A program made the position numbers and the translations under genes. A stretch of 64,000 nt of DNA, taken from Pseudobowmanella zhangzhouensis (GTDB taxonomy: Bacteria > Pseudomonadota > Gammaproteobacteria > Enterobacterales > Alteromonadaceae). The notes under the pieces are model-generated. The model made no database searches, had not been told where the DNA came from, and was given only the letters and a program-made list of their open reading frames with translations. Positions 56,552 through 63,827 of the stretch are shown here, one piece after another. The stretch lies in the NCBI RefSeq assembly GCF_042662685.1, contig NZ_JBHSYO010000008.1:124001-188000 (forward strand), written 5' to 3'. Position 1 is the stretch's first letter, and every line of letters begins with the position of its first letter.

Positions 56552-57466
56552 ATGGCAATGTCACACCTTGCGCTGATCAGCACCGCCGGACGTCCGGTTC
56601 GTCAGTTGGTGGAAAACCGTACCCTGTACGAGTCGCATAATGTGGATCTGGCGATTTATGATACCTACGAGCAGGCCCAGCGTGTGCGTCTGGATGCCGA
56701 GCAGGTGTTATATTGCGGCATGCTGACCGGCAAAAAAGTCCTGCATGGTAAAGGTGACTACCACAGTGCGTTTTTACCCAATGAATCATTCGTGATGTCG
56801 CCGGGCGATGTGGTGGAGATCGACTTTCCTGAGGCCACCGAACAAGCCCCGACTACCTGTTTAACTTTAGCGTTCAGCCCGCGGCAACTGACTCAAATGA
56901 GCGAACGTCTGGAGCAACAGGCTCCGCTGCTTGGCCAGCAGGATGTATGGCAGCACGCACCCAGTGACTATTTACACACCCGCCACTCACAGGCCACGCA
57001 AAACTTGCTGATGCGCATCGTCGAGGCATTCGTGCATGGTGACAATGATCGGGATCTTGTGCTGAATTTTGGTTTAAATGAATTATTACTGCGCATGATG
57101 CGCCATTATGGCGTAAACGCGTTACAAACCATGGCGCGGCAGAATCGCGAGCAGACGCCACTTACCGCGGTGCTGGCACATATTGAGGATAATCTGCATA
57201 ACCCAATTGCCATCGACACCTTGTGCAAACTGGCCTGCATGAGTCGCAGCAAGTTGTATCAGCAATTTGCTAATCTGGCCGGCTGCAGCCCGATGGAATT
57301 TATTCAGCGCCGTCGTCTGGAACGCGCCCGCACGCTATTACAAAGCGGCCAGTCGGTGACACAAGCCTGCATGAATGCCGGATTCGTTAATCTGGCCCAC
57401 TTTACCCGCCGTTTCCACCTACACTTTGGCGCTTGTCCCAGTCAGTTTTTGCTACGGGTAAACTGA
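56552..57466 (+). CDS. AraC-family transcriptional regulator
   Basis: A 304-residue regulator. The C-terminal 100 residues hold the double HTH: first helix pair AIDTLCKLACMSRSKLYQQF, then VTQACMNAGFVNLAHFTRRFHLHFG, with the PSQF ending. The N-terminal part resembles the AraC-binding/cupin-like sensing domain (about 20-170). Start: ATG 179 bases from the divergent aldehyde dehydrogenase ATG. The likely target is that gene, with an alcohol or aldehyde as possible signal; this is inference from position. Confidence 0.9.
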   Translation: MAMSHLALISTAGRPVRQLVENRTLYESHNVDLAIYDTYEQAQRVRLDAEQVLYCGMLTGKKVLHGKGDYHSAFLPNESFVMSPGDVVEIDFPEATEQAPTTCLTLAFSPRQLTQMSERLEQQAPLLGQQDVWQHAPSDYLHTRHSQATQNLLMRIVEAFVHGDNDRDLVLNFGLNELLLRMMRHYGVNALQTMARQNREQTPLTAVLAHIEDNLHNPIAIDTLCKLACMSRSKLYQQFANLAGCSPMEFIQRRRLERARTLLQSGQSVTQACMNAGFVNLAHFTRRFHLHFGACPSQFLLRVN

Positions 57467-57583
57467 CCCTTAAGAAGTAGCATCCTGTATTGATTCACAT
57501 CAAATGGGCACCCAACGTTATTGAGTGTGCCTTGATTTACAGATCTGGCTTGAAAAAGAGAATCCATTGCCCCAGAAACAATA

Positions 57584-57603
57584 AAACCTGCCGAAGCAGG
57601 TTT
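57584..57603 (-). terminator. Intrinsic terminator of the former tRNA-Leu transcript
   Basis: On the minus strand AAACCTGC-TTCG-GCAGGTTT followed by TATT, with a stable UUCG loop, 35 bases beyond the tRNA CCA end. It can also end the AraC gene on the plus strand. Between 57,467 and 57,583 I see no gene. Confidence 0.75.
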
Positions 57604-57637
57604 ATAAAATCATTTTTCTGACCAAGAAAAAAAGATT

Positions 57638-57697
57638 TGGTACCAGAGGCCGGACTTGAACCGGCAAGGTGTCGCCACCGGCGGATTTTGAATCCGC
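57638..57697 (-). other. 5'-truncated tRNA-Leu (CAA): probable attachment site (attR-type)
   Basis: The minus strand holds the 3' part of a leucine tRNA: anticodon stem-loop GCGGA-TTCAAAA-TCCGC (anticodon CAA, 57690-57688), class II variable arm GGTG-GCGA-CACC, T arm GCCGG-TTCAAGT-CCGGC and acceptor strand CTCTGGT-A-CCA. The matching 5' acceptor ACCAGAG and a D arm are absent; instead unrelated sequence begins just before the anticodon stem. Such a 3' fragment is what remains at the distal end after an element integrates into a tRNA gene. An intact copy should lie at the other end of the element, to the right. Confidence 0.8.
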
Positions 57698-57709
57698 TGA
57701 CGGTGGCCC

Positions 57710-57733
57710 GAAGCCCGCATTCTAAGGGGCTTC
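57710..57733. repeat. 7-bp-stem hairpin next to the attachment site
   Basis: GAAGCCC (57710-57716) and GGGCTTC (57727-57733) form a perfect stem with a ten-base loop, on the element side of the tRNA fragment. It could end the element's leftward transcript or be part of the recombination site. Confidence 0.5.
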
Positions 57734-57743
57734 ACGACCGACC

Positions 57744-57763
57744 AATGGTAGATGTCTACCATT
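57744..57763. promoter_or_regulatory. Inverted repeat AATGGTA-N6-TACCATT
   Basis: A near-perfect dyad (arms AATGGTAGA/TCTACCATT) lies just after the stop of the excisionase-like gene. The same arms recur at 57862-57882 with a seven-base spacer. It is a possible binding site for the excisionase-like protein, an integrase arm site or a repressor site. Confidence 0.45.
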
Positions 57764-57774
57764 CTGTAGACTTT

Positions 57775-58092
57775 TTATTGTTGTTGGTGCGTCCAATGCG
57801 GGTCGGATAATACCGCCAAAAGCGCTTCCCTGACAATCATTTTTAGCGCCCGTTCCTGCTCAATGGTAAACGGTCTACCATTAAAAAACGGGTCGTTTGC
57901 TGCCGTCTGGGAATTCAAACCGAGCAGTTTATCAATATCTACTTTTCGCCACTGACGCGGTGAACGCGATCCCCTACGCTTTAACGTTTTGGGTAATTCA
58001 CCACGCGCGATCATGTTTTCAATGCCGTGCGTACTTTTCCCAAACAATTTGCGTAAATCATCAATTGTATAAACTTGTTGTTCTGCGCTCAT
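57775..58092 (-). CDS. Excisionase/AlpA-like helix-turn-helix protein
   Basis: A 105-residue protein whose N-terminal half (VYTIDDLRKLFGKSTHGIENMIARGELPK, then basic RRGSRSPRQWRKVDIDKLL) has the MerR-like winged-helix pattern seen in AlpA, phage excisionases and Cox-type proteins. The C-terminal half is not recognised. It is the gene next to the putative attachment site, fitting a recombination directionality factor, but excisionases more often lie beside the integrase. Its ATG overlaps the Dam stop. It carries an AATGGTA/TACCATT dyad inside its coding sequence. Confidence 0.65.
   Translation of the reverse strand: MSAEQQVYTIDDLRKLFGKSTHGIENMIARGELPKTLKRRGSRSPRQWRKVDIDKLLGLNSQTAANDPFFNGRPFTIEQERALKMIVREALLAVLSDPHWTHQQQ
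57862..57882. promoter_or_regulatory. Second copy of the AATGGTA/TACCATT inverted repeat
   Basis: AATGGTA-AACGGTC-TACCATT lies within the excisionase-like coding region. The arms equal those at 57744-57763, about 118 bases away centre to centre. Confidence 0.4.
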
Positions 58093-58610
58093 TTTTTGTA
58101 CCCACCTAATCGCTGCAATTGTGTTTTTGGCACATATCGGGTGAATGTTTGGTCGTTTAAATATGGACGCCAGATTAAAAAAGCAGACGGTTTAGTGTTG
58201 CCTTTCTTTTCAAGGCCAGTGGCAGGATCAATAAAGTTGATTCGCCCAGGCGAAATAAAACGTATTTCACTGACCCGTTTAGGCCACCAGCGCACGTCAG
58301 GGGTAGCCGGAATTAGCATAACAATTGTTGCACCTAATTCACTTTCAATTAGCGCTTTTTCAGTCCACGGGCCAATATCGGAATATGGCGGGTTAATCCA
58401 TATCCGCTTGGCACCAATATCGTTTACCCAACTTATGCTTAATGCGTCCACTTCTTTTGTCAGGTATTTATCTACCTTGTGGTTTTCATCGTTGGCTGCC
58501 GCGTCTAAATCAAAAAAGAATTCATCATTTGCAGCGTTAAATAACCATTGCGGGGTGCCGTATGAATCGCGCAATTCAAGCGCTGTGTTACTGCCTAAAT
58601 AATCAGTCAT
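58089..58610 (-). CDS. Phage DNA N-6-adenine methyltransferase (Dam)
   Basis: A 173-residue phage-type Dam (DNA_N6_MTase family) that methylates adenine in DNA, often GATC. Catalytic motif IV is NPPY (in IWINPPYSDIG). The first part LRDSYGTPQWLF..ANDEFFFDLDAAAN is the family signature, and the FISPGRINFIDPATG region follows. The frame is open to 58637, but AAGGA is seven bases before the ATG at 58610. It may protect the element from host restriction or time replication; there is no partner endonuclease nearby. Confidence 0.9.
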   Translation of the reverse strand: MTDYLGSNTALELRDSYGTPQWLFNAANDEFFFDLDAAANDENHKVDKYLTKEVDALSISWVNDIGAKRIWINPPYSDIGPWTEKALIESELGATIVMLIPATPDVRWWPKRVSEIRFISPGRINFIDPATGLEKKGNTKPSAFLIWRPYLNDQTFTRYVPKTQLQRLGGYKK

Positions 58611-58887
58611 TGTCTGTTCCTTGGTATAAAAATCCAATTAGTGATGCGGTAGGCGCAAACAGTTGATGCCCACGACGCACGACACGGATCGGGAATTGGT
58701 TTTGTTTGACTTGGTATTTCATTACACGCGGGGTCAGCCCGAAAAAATCACAAATATCTTTTTCGTTCAGCACGGGGCCATACTTAAAGTACAGCCCTAC
58801 ATAGGTCATTAGCTGTTCTTTGGCTACATGGTCTTTCAGCATATCGATCATGTTATTGATCGCTTGGTCATGCACTGCGAGCGTCAT
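58603..58887 (-). CDS. PrtN-like pyocin-activator-family regulator (putative)
   Basis: A 94-residue protein. Residues about 28-90 (YVGLYFKYGPVLNEKDICDFFGLTP, then VKQNQFPIRVVRRG, FAPTASLIGFL) resemble the pyocin activator PrtN family, small DNA-binding proteins that switch on phage-tail or phage late genes. I judge this by eye only. An alternative is a generic phage HTH protein. CAGGAG precedes the ATG. It overlaps the helicase end by 20 bases and the Dam start by eight. Confidence 0.6.
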   Translation of the reverse strand: MTLAVHDQAINNMIDMLKDHVAKEQLMTYVGLYFKYGPVLNEKDICDFFGLTPRVMKYQVKQNQFPIRVVRRGHQLFAPTASLIGFLYQGTDND

Positions 58888-60493
58888 TGTTTAATCTCCT
58901 GCTGACAATTTGCGGGTATTTGGTGTTGGTTGTTATTTCGATTGATTGCACCCTGTAGCGGCCATACAAATTCAACAGTTCAACAGCGGTCGCTATGTCA
59001 GTAGGCATGATGCGTTCAGGAATTAGCGCATTCCAAAACTGCATGGCTTTGCGCTTGGCGAAATCATGGCCGTTAGGTGCCACAAACTCAGTTGCCACTT
59101 TGAAAATGCTATTCATGTAATCAATGCGTATGCACTGCGGGCTACCCTTTTTCTGGTACACACACGCTTCTATATGGCTGATAGCCGCAATTTGCGTGCT
59201 GTTTTCCGACGACATAATAGACACCTTGGCCGCTTGGTCATGGTGACTGACTTCGCGTTCCTTACGCGGGAAAATGTATTGGCAATTGGGACAAGTGGAT
59301 AACTGAATTGCGCAGGCAAAGTCGCAATCGGGACATTGCTTGGTCGGCGTCTTACCAACCGTTGTGCTTTCACGCTGACTGAACACGCGGGGCGCATCGA
59401 AAGGCCCGTGCGTGAGAATGTTATCTGCGAAATCACATACGAGGGTATCTTGTTTGCCGTCAAACAACCTGACGCCACGACCACACATTTGTATATACAA
59501 ACTTGTGGACTTGGTGCCACGCAACAGCGCAATCAGATCAACGTTTGGCGCATCAAAACCAGTAGTTAATACACCAACATTCACAATCGCACGGAAGCGA
59601 CCGGCCTTAAATGATTCCAACAGTTCTTCACGCTGCCGCTTAGGGGTGGTGCCGTCCACGAATCGCGCGTCGATACCGCGTTCACACAATTCATTTGTCA
59701 GCGCAATGCCATGGTCAACGCTGGCAGCGAAGATCATCCATGATTTCCGGTCATGGCCGAGCGATACCAGTTCACGACAGGCAGCGACTACCAAGTGTGG
59801 CCGGTTAAACCGTTCTGCCATTTGTGATTGTTTGTAATCGCCGGTAAAGTTGCTTACGTCAACACCGGTCAAATCAATGCGAGTGTTAATTCCGCCCGTT
59901 GGCGTAACCAGGGGGGTGATATACCCGTCATTCAATAACTTTTTGACAGGAACTTCATAGGCTATACCGTCAAACAAGGCATTTTTTCCTTCCCACAGCA
60001 ACCCACCTTGCATTCTGTAGGGGGTAGCACTGAAGCCAATCACTTTTAAACGCGGGTTAATTTGGCGCATATCGTTGATAAACTTCAGATACCGGCCCGT
60101 ACCTTGTTTCGGTACAAGGTGGCATTCATCTATAAGCAGGGCATCCACGCGGCCAATTGCATTCGCCTTGGCATGAACGGACTGAATACCGGCAAACAAA
60201 ACTTGGTTATCTGTTTCTTTGCGGCCAATCCCTGCACTATAAATACCCGCGTCGATCTCATTGTGCAGCGCAAGTAGCTTTTCAAAGTTTTGTTCAATCA
60301 GTTCTTTTTGATGGGTAATCATCATAAAGCGCGTGTCCGGCCATTTCTGCACGCAACGCTTTATGTATTCACCGATGATAAGCGACTTGCCGCCAGCGGT
60401 CGGCACGACCACCAGCGGATTATCACCGCGCTTACCAATAAAGTAATGATTGATTGCTGTCACCGCTTCATCTTGGTAATCGCGTAACTTCAT
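58868..60493 (-). CDS. Phage DEAD/DEAH-box helicase (superfamily 2) with zinc-finger insert
   Basis: A 541-residue SF2 helicase. Q-like start KLRDYQDEAV, Walker A PTAGGKSL (31-38), motif II DECH (122-125), motif III SATPYRMQGG, motif VI QMCGRGVRLFDG. After the helicase core, CPDC..CPNC near residues 390-412 makes a probable zinc finger. Such phage helicases serve in replication or recombination. The ATG overlaps the stop of the small membrane-protein gene (ATGA). Confidence 0.9.
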   Translation of the reverse strand: MKLRDYQDEAVTAINHYFIGKRGDNPLVVVPTAGGKSLIIGEYIKRCVQKWPDTRFMMITHQKELIEQNFEKLLALHNEIDAGIYSAGIGRKETDNQVLFAGIQSVHAKANAIGRVDALLIDECHLVPKQGTGRYLKFINDMRQINPRLKVIGFSATPYRMQGGLLWEGKNALFDGIAYEVPVKKLLNDGYITPLVTPTGGINTRIDLTGVDVSNFTGDYKQSQMAERFNRPHLVVAACRELVSLGHDRKSWMIFAASVDHGIALTNELCERGIDARFVDGTTPKRQREELLESFKAGRFRAIVNVGVLTTGFDAPNVDLIALLRGTKSTSLYIQMCGRGVRLFDGKQDTLVCDFADNILTHGPFDAPRVFSQRESTTVGKTPTKQCPDCDFACAIQLSTCPNCQYIFPRKEREVSHHDQAAKVSIMSSENSTQIAAISHIEACVYQKKGSPQCIRIDYMNSIFKVATEFVAPNGHDFAKRKAMQFWNALIPERIMPTDIATAVELLNLYGRYRVQSIEITTNTKYPQIVSRRLNNDARSA

Positions 60494-60747
60494 ATCGTGC
60501 GATCCCCCCGGACAACTTTATTCATTTTCATTGCGTGCCACGCGCCCAGGCACCCACCAGCACCAAGCGGGATTGCGATCCAAACCGTGTCTTGCACAAT
60601 CAGGTGAACCGCTGTGACTTCACAAAAAGCGATAGCGAATGAATAAAGAGGTATGCGACGGTAATAGCCACGAATCACATTTATTTGCTGACCCGCACGC
60701 AGAAAAATAAACAGGTATGACACACATACAGCAACAAAGTAATTCAT
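60490..60747 (-). CDS. Small phage membrane protein of unknown function
   Basis: An 85-residue protein with hydrophobic segments at about 1-17, 33-52 and 56-72 (AIPLGAGGCLGAWHAM), ending in a basic tail. It overlaps both neighbours by four bases (ATGA), which strongly supports translation. I do not recognise a function; a holin is unlikely in the middle of a replication module. Small membrane proteins are common in phage early regions and may counter host defence, but there is no direct evidence. Confidence 0.65.
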   Translation of the reverse strand: MNYFVAVCVSYLFIFLRAGQQINVIRGYYRRIPLYSFAIAFCEVTAVHLIVQDTVWIAIPLGAGGCLGAWHAMKMNKVVRGDRTI

Positions 60748-61817
60748 GCTGCCCCCTGCACGTCTTTAATTTCTGCATCAAAGGCCGCTTTGATTGCGAC
60801 CAGTGAACCGGCATCAAGCAGCGATGGATTCACGCTGATAATCTTTGCCAATTCCCAACTCGTAAACCCGCCTGCGCGTGCGTTAGCAAAGTGATTACCT
60901 TGCCGTGTTTCATAAGTAATTGAGTTGGTTTCAACGTCGCTGCCAATTGGCGTTGCCACTTTCGCAAGTAGCGCTGGAATGATTAAATGATTGTCACAGC
61001 CTTTGGTTGTCTCATGCCCCAAGTCACCGATAATCGGATCACCGGCTTCATGCTGGCAGCGCCATGAACCATCATTAGCCGCCATGGCATACACACACGT
61101 CCGGCAACTAATGTTCAGTGTAAACTGTTCTTCCCAACAAACATCGCTGCGGTCGCAATACCGGCAAGAGAAATCTGATTTATTTTCCGTGATGCGTTCT
61201 GGCGGCTCATTCGCTGCAACCACGCGAATCATATTGTTTTCGTGGTACATGAAATCGGACTGGTTAAACCTGACAATTTCGCAATACAGCTCGTCATTGT
61301 CTTTGCAGACAGCCAGATAAATGCACCAGCCCAGTTTTGACCAGCCCATGTAAAGCTGCATCTGTGCGTAATGCAATGGCTTCACATCTGCCACCGATTG
61401 CGCGTCCACCAGCTTTTTAAATGACTTAGCATTAAATGTTTTAAATTCGCACAGGCCAATCGTGCCACGGGGTATAACATCAATATCGAATCCGGCCCGA
61501 AAGTAGCCGTCACAACTACCGCCTATGTGCTTGTTGTCAGGACAAACAAGCCGGAACTGATTACCGGCACGGTCAACGTTTTGCACGTCCAGTCCAATAC
61601 TGCGCAAATCATCCACGAAAAACTGTTCTTCACGATGCCCCCGCGCGAACAGTCGCAGCATTCGTCCATCAAACACGACTTTGGACACATGCCGGAATGA
61701 ATACCATTGTTTTCGCAGGCAGGGTTCACCGCCTTGTGATGCCCCGTGATGGGGCCGGAATGATTCATCGTTAGCAGCGTAGCGCCCGTAAATCAGATCG
61801 GTCAGTTTATTATTCAT
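60744..61817 (-). CDS. Cas4-like PD-(D/E)XK nuclease with Fe-S-type cysteine pattern
   Basis: A 357-residue phage nuclease. Catalytic residues of the PD-(D/E)XK fold: D103 (GSCDGYF), E124 and K126 (CEFKTF), and Q152/Q154 (YAQMQLYM). Cysteines C33 (PCLRKQWYSF) and C218-x2-C221-x5-C227 match the Cas4/AddB 4Fe-4S arrangement (one N-terminal, three C-terminal). The remaining 130 residues add a second set, C238-x2-C241-x12-C254-x18-C273, which could bind zinc or another cluster. It probably resects DNA ends for the element's recombinase. The start overlaps the preceding gene by eight bases. Confidence 0.85.
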   Translation of the reverse strand: MNNKLTDLIYGRYAANDESFRPHHGASQGGEPCLRKQWYSFRHVSKVVFDGRMLRLFARGHREEQFFVDDLRSIGLDVQNVDRAGNQFRLVCPDNKHIGGSCDGYFRAGFDIDVIPRGTIGLCEFKTFNAKSFKKLVDAQSVADVKPLHYAQMQLYMGWSKLGWCIYLAVCKDNDELYCEIVRFNQSDFMYHENNMIRVVAANEPPERITENKSDFSCRYCDRSDVCWEEQFTLNISCRTCVYAMAANDGSWRCQHEAGDPIIGDLGHETTKGCDNHLIIPALLAKVATPIGSDVETNSITYETRQGNHFANARAGGFTSWELAKIISVNPSLLDAGSLVAIKAAFDAEIKDVQGAA

Positions 61818-62394
61818 AATCTTTCCTCTTAGAAATCACATCGAGGAAATACTTTTGTGTAATGTGGAAGTCAGCTTGCGGTGTCAGTTTGCATCTGTAC
61901 GGATCGTCAACGTGAATGTAATCCTTAGCCCTTGCCCACAGTAGAGAATGCACCACATTCGCCACCGTGAACGGATGAAAATTCTGGTTAATCCGCTTTG
62001 CAATATCCTCTTGCGTGTAACCCTCTTTAATTAACCGGCATATCGTGACCAGGATCTTAGGGTTGTTCATTAAACATTCTTCGCGGTGTGCGTACCGTAC
62101 CAAGTAGTCGGCACGGCGTTCATCGGTCATAAAGACTTCATCGTTGGCGGGTTCATCGAACACCGCATCGTTAGCCGCTTCTATCTGCTCATACGCTTGG
62201 ATAGCTTTCGTGACATTTACCGCAGGCGTCACTTTTGGCAAAAGGGCCAACTGCGCATTCAGTTGGTCTTGTGCATCATTGCTGGCTAGTTGATTCACCA
62301 GCTTATTCAGCGATTGTTGTAACTGTTTATTCTGTTGCTCAATGATTGATAAGCGCTGAAAAATCATTTCAGCGTAATTTGCCGTGTTGTTCAT
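61810..62394 (-). CDS. Phage protein with coiled coil and HTH-like C-terminal region
   Basis: A 194-residue protein I do not recognise. Residues about 8-50 are Gln/Leu-rich and predicted coiled coil (LSIIEQQNKQLQQSLNKLVN). Residues about 110-155 (PKILVTICRLIKEGYTQEDI, then AKRINQNFHPFTVANVV) look like a resolvase-type helix-turn-helix. GAGGAACC precedes the ATG. Its position between the DUF669 protein and the nuclease suggests a role in replication or its control. Confidence 0.65.
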   Translation of the reverse strand: MNNTANYAEMIFQRLSIIEQQNKQLQQSLNKLVNQLASNDAQDQLNAQLALLPKVTPAVNVTKAIQAYEQIEAANDAVFDEPANDEVFMTDERRADYLVRYAHREECLMNNPKILVTICRLIKEGYTQEDIAKRINQNFHPFTVANVVHSLLWARAKDYIHVDDPYRCKLTPQADFHITQKYFLDVISKRKDYE

Positions 62395-62412
62395 TTGTGG
62401 TTCCTCAAGACA

Positions 62413-62435
62413 AGGCCGGAGCGCTGATCCGGCCT
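62413..62435 (-). repeat. GC-rich hairpin between the DUF669 and coiled-coil protein genes
   Basis: AGGCCGGA-N7-TCCGGCCT, eight perfect pairs, in the 51-base gap after the DUF669 gene. There is no T run on the minus strand, so an RNA stability or processing element is as likely as a terminator. Confidence 0.5.
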
Positions 62436-62445
62436 GCCGTTTCAG

Positions 62446-62997
62446 TTAGTAATTACCGTAAGGGTTTTGATTCGCTGCCAGCCCCGCATCTGGTTGAGGT
62501 TGCATAGCCGGTTGTGCTGGCGTTGTACCGCCAACGTGGCCGGTATTGGGCATGGCTTTTAATTGGGCAATGTAGTTCGGGTAGTTTGTCTCTTTCTTCT
62601 TCAAGCCAATTCGTGCCATGAGCATTTGGCCTGACAATCGACTGTTGATCTGATCATCTGGAACAACCGTGCCAGCCAAACCAAGCGCCTGATACAGTTC
62701 AAACATGCGCGTTTGACCACCGGCCACCAATCCTTTGAAAGAGTCGTGATCGGCCATTTCGTGATTGGTCATAAAGCGTTCAGAGTAGCTACGCGCACCG
62801 CCGTCAGGCATCAACACGTCACATTCAAATTGCAGGTAGTCATACCAACGACCAGGATATTTGCTCATATCGCCGGTTTGGCCGCGTGTTGGTTCAGCTT
62901 TAGTGATGATTATTCGATATTCGCCCTCTGGAATAGCGCTGAACATTGCCTGTTTGGCGGCTTGCGGGTCGAATTTAGTTGGGTCAAAAAATGCCAT
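62446..62997 (-). CDS. DUF669-family phage protein (probable single-strand DNA-binding partner)
   Basis: A 183-residue protein of the DUF669 type: FDPTKFDPQAAKQAM, then IPEGEYRIIITKAEP and an OB-like beta-rich core (about 20-140) with QMLMARIGLKKKE near its end. The Pro/Gln/Gly-rich tail (about 148-183) ends NQNPYGNY, like the flexible tail of SSB proteins. DUF669 genes sit next to RecA-like phage ATPases and are thought to act with them on single-stranded DNA. That role is family knowledge plus context, not shown here. Confidence 0.82.
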   Translation of the reverse strand: MAFFDPTKFDPQAAKQAMFSAIPEGEYRIIITKAEPTRGQTGDMSKYPGRWYDYLQFECDVLMPDGGARSYSERFMTNHEMADHDSFKGLVAGGQTRMFELYQALGLAGTVVPDDQINSRLSGQMLMARIGLKKKETNYPNYIAQLKAMPNTGHVGGTTPAQPAMQPQPDAGLAANQNPYGNY

Positions 62998-63002
62998 GAT
63001 TG

Positions 63003-63797
63003 TTATTCCTGTACTGATTTAGGTTGTTGTGGGATTTTTGATGCGATTGCCTGCATCAGAGCGTTAAAGTCGAGTGGGATTGGGCGCATATCTTCCATGC
63101 CGTAGCGGTTTTTGCTGCTGTACTTCTCAGTTGAGTAGCAGTGCAACAAGCGCTGACCGGTTTCAATGGCTTTGCCGCGCTGGCTGAATCCGTTATCTTC
63201 GGTGCGAATGCACACTTCTTTTTCAGCAAAGCCCACCAGATCACATTGCGAATGAATGAAATCCGCCAGCTTCTTGTTCACCTGAATGCCGTACAGGTCA
63301 TAAGGGTCTTTGTCTGGTTTGTTAACGGTGGTCACATTGCTGTGCGCAATGATGATCACGCCCATGCCTTTAAGGTCACGTAGCTGGCGCAATTTGAGAA
63401 TAAACTTGCTCATAATCTCAAGTGCCATGTTGAATCCCTTGCCATAGCCAAAGGCTTCAATGCTTTCGTGGTTGTACTTTTTGCACAGGTCTTGCCACAG
63501 CTTCTTTTCCAGCGAGGTGATCGAGTCAATCACCAGCCATTTGTAGCTGTGCTGCTGTGTCAGTAGCGCGTCGATGATATGGTCAACTTCGGCATAGCTT
63601 TGCGGAACCGGCGTCATAGTCACGTTAGGATTAGCCGCAAGCATTCCTAAACCATCTTCGATGGGGATAAATAAGTTGTTAGGGGCGCTCGCACCAAAGG
63701 TCGATTTACCGACCCCGCCGATCCCATGAATACACATGATCGGCATTTTCAGGTTAGACGACGACCCTTTGATAACTTGCGAAGCAAGATCAAACAT
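63003..63797 (-). CDS. Sak4-like RecA-fold ATPase (AAA_24), phage recombinase candidate
   Basis: A 264-residue P-loop ATPase. Walker A is GIGGVGKST (25-33), and Walker B is YKWLVIDS with D91. The GVIIIAHSN sensor-like element is at about 150-160. The length and the AAA_24 pattern fit phage Sak4-type single-strand annealing/RecA-like proteins. A TTG at 63803 is in frame, but AAAGGA is spaced for the ATG at 63797. It lies five bases upstream of the DUF669 gene, the usual pairing. Confidence 0.83.
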   Translation of the reverse strand: MFDLASQVIKGSSSNLKMPIMCIHGIGGVGKSTFGASAPNNLFIPIEDGLGMLAANPNVTMTPVPQSYAEVDHIIDALLTQQHSYKWLVIDSITSLEKKLWQDLCKKYNHESIEAFGYGKGFNMALEIMSKFILKLRQLRDLKGMGVIIIAHSNVTTVNKPDKDPYDLYGIQVNKKLADFIHSQCDLVGFAEKEVCIRTEDNGFSQRGKAIETGQRLLHCYSTEKYSSKNRYGMEDMRPIPLDFNALMQAIASKIPQQPKSVQE

Positions 63798-63806
63798 AGT
63801 CAATCC

Positions 63807-63827
63807 TTAAAAGGCGTTTCCGCCTTA
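63807..63827 (-). terminator. Short hairpin between the right-edge gene and the ATPase gene
   Basis: On the minus strand AAGGCG-GAAA-CGCCTT followed by TT, overlapping the stop codon of the right-edge gene. A GAAA loop makes it stable, but the T run is short, so it is probably an attenuator or processing site. Confidence 0.45.

Noticed and set aside
57638..57740. A complete tRNA-Leu gene
   Set aside because: No ACCAGAG-type 5' acceptor or D arm at the right distance; the nearest ACCA is about 52 bases from the anticodon stem instead of about 28. I treat it as a truncated copy.
58089..58610. A restriction-modification system around the Dam methyltransferase
   Set aside because: No endonuclease gene is adjacent; the protein is of the solitary phage Dam type.
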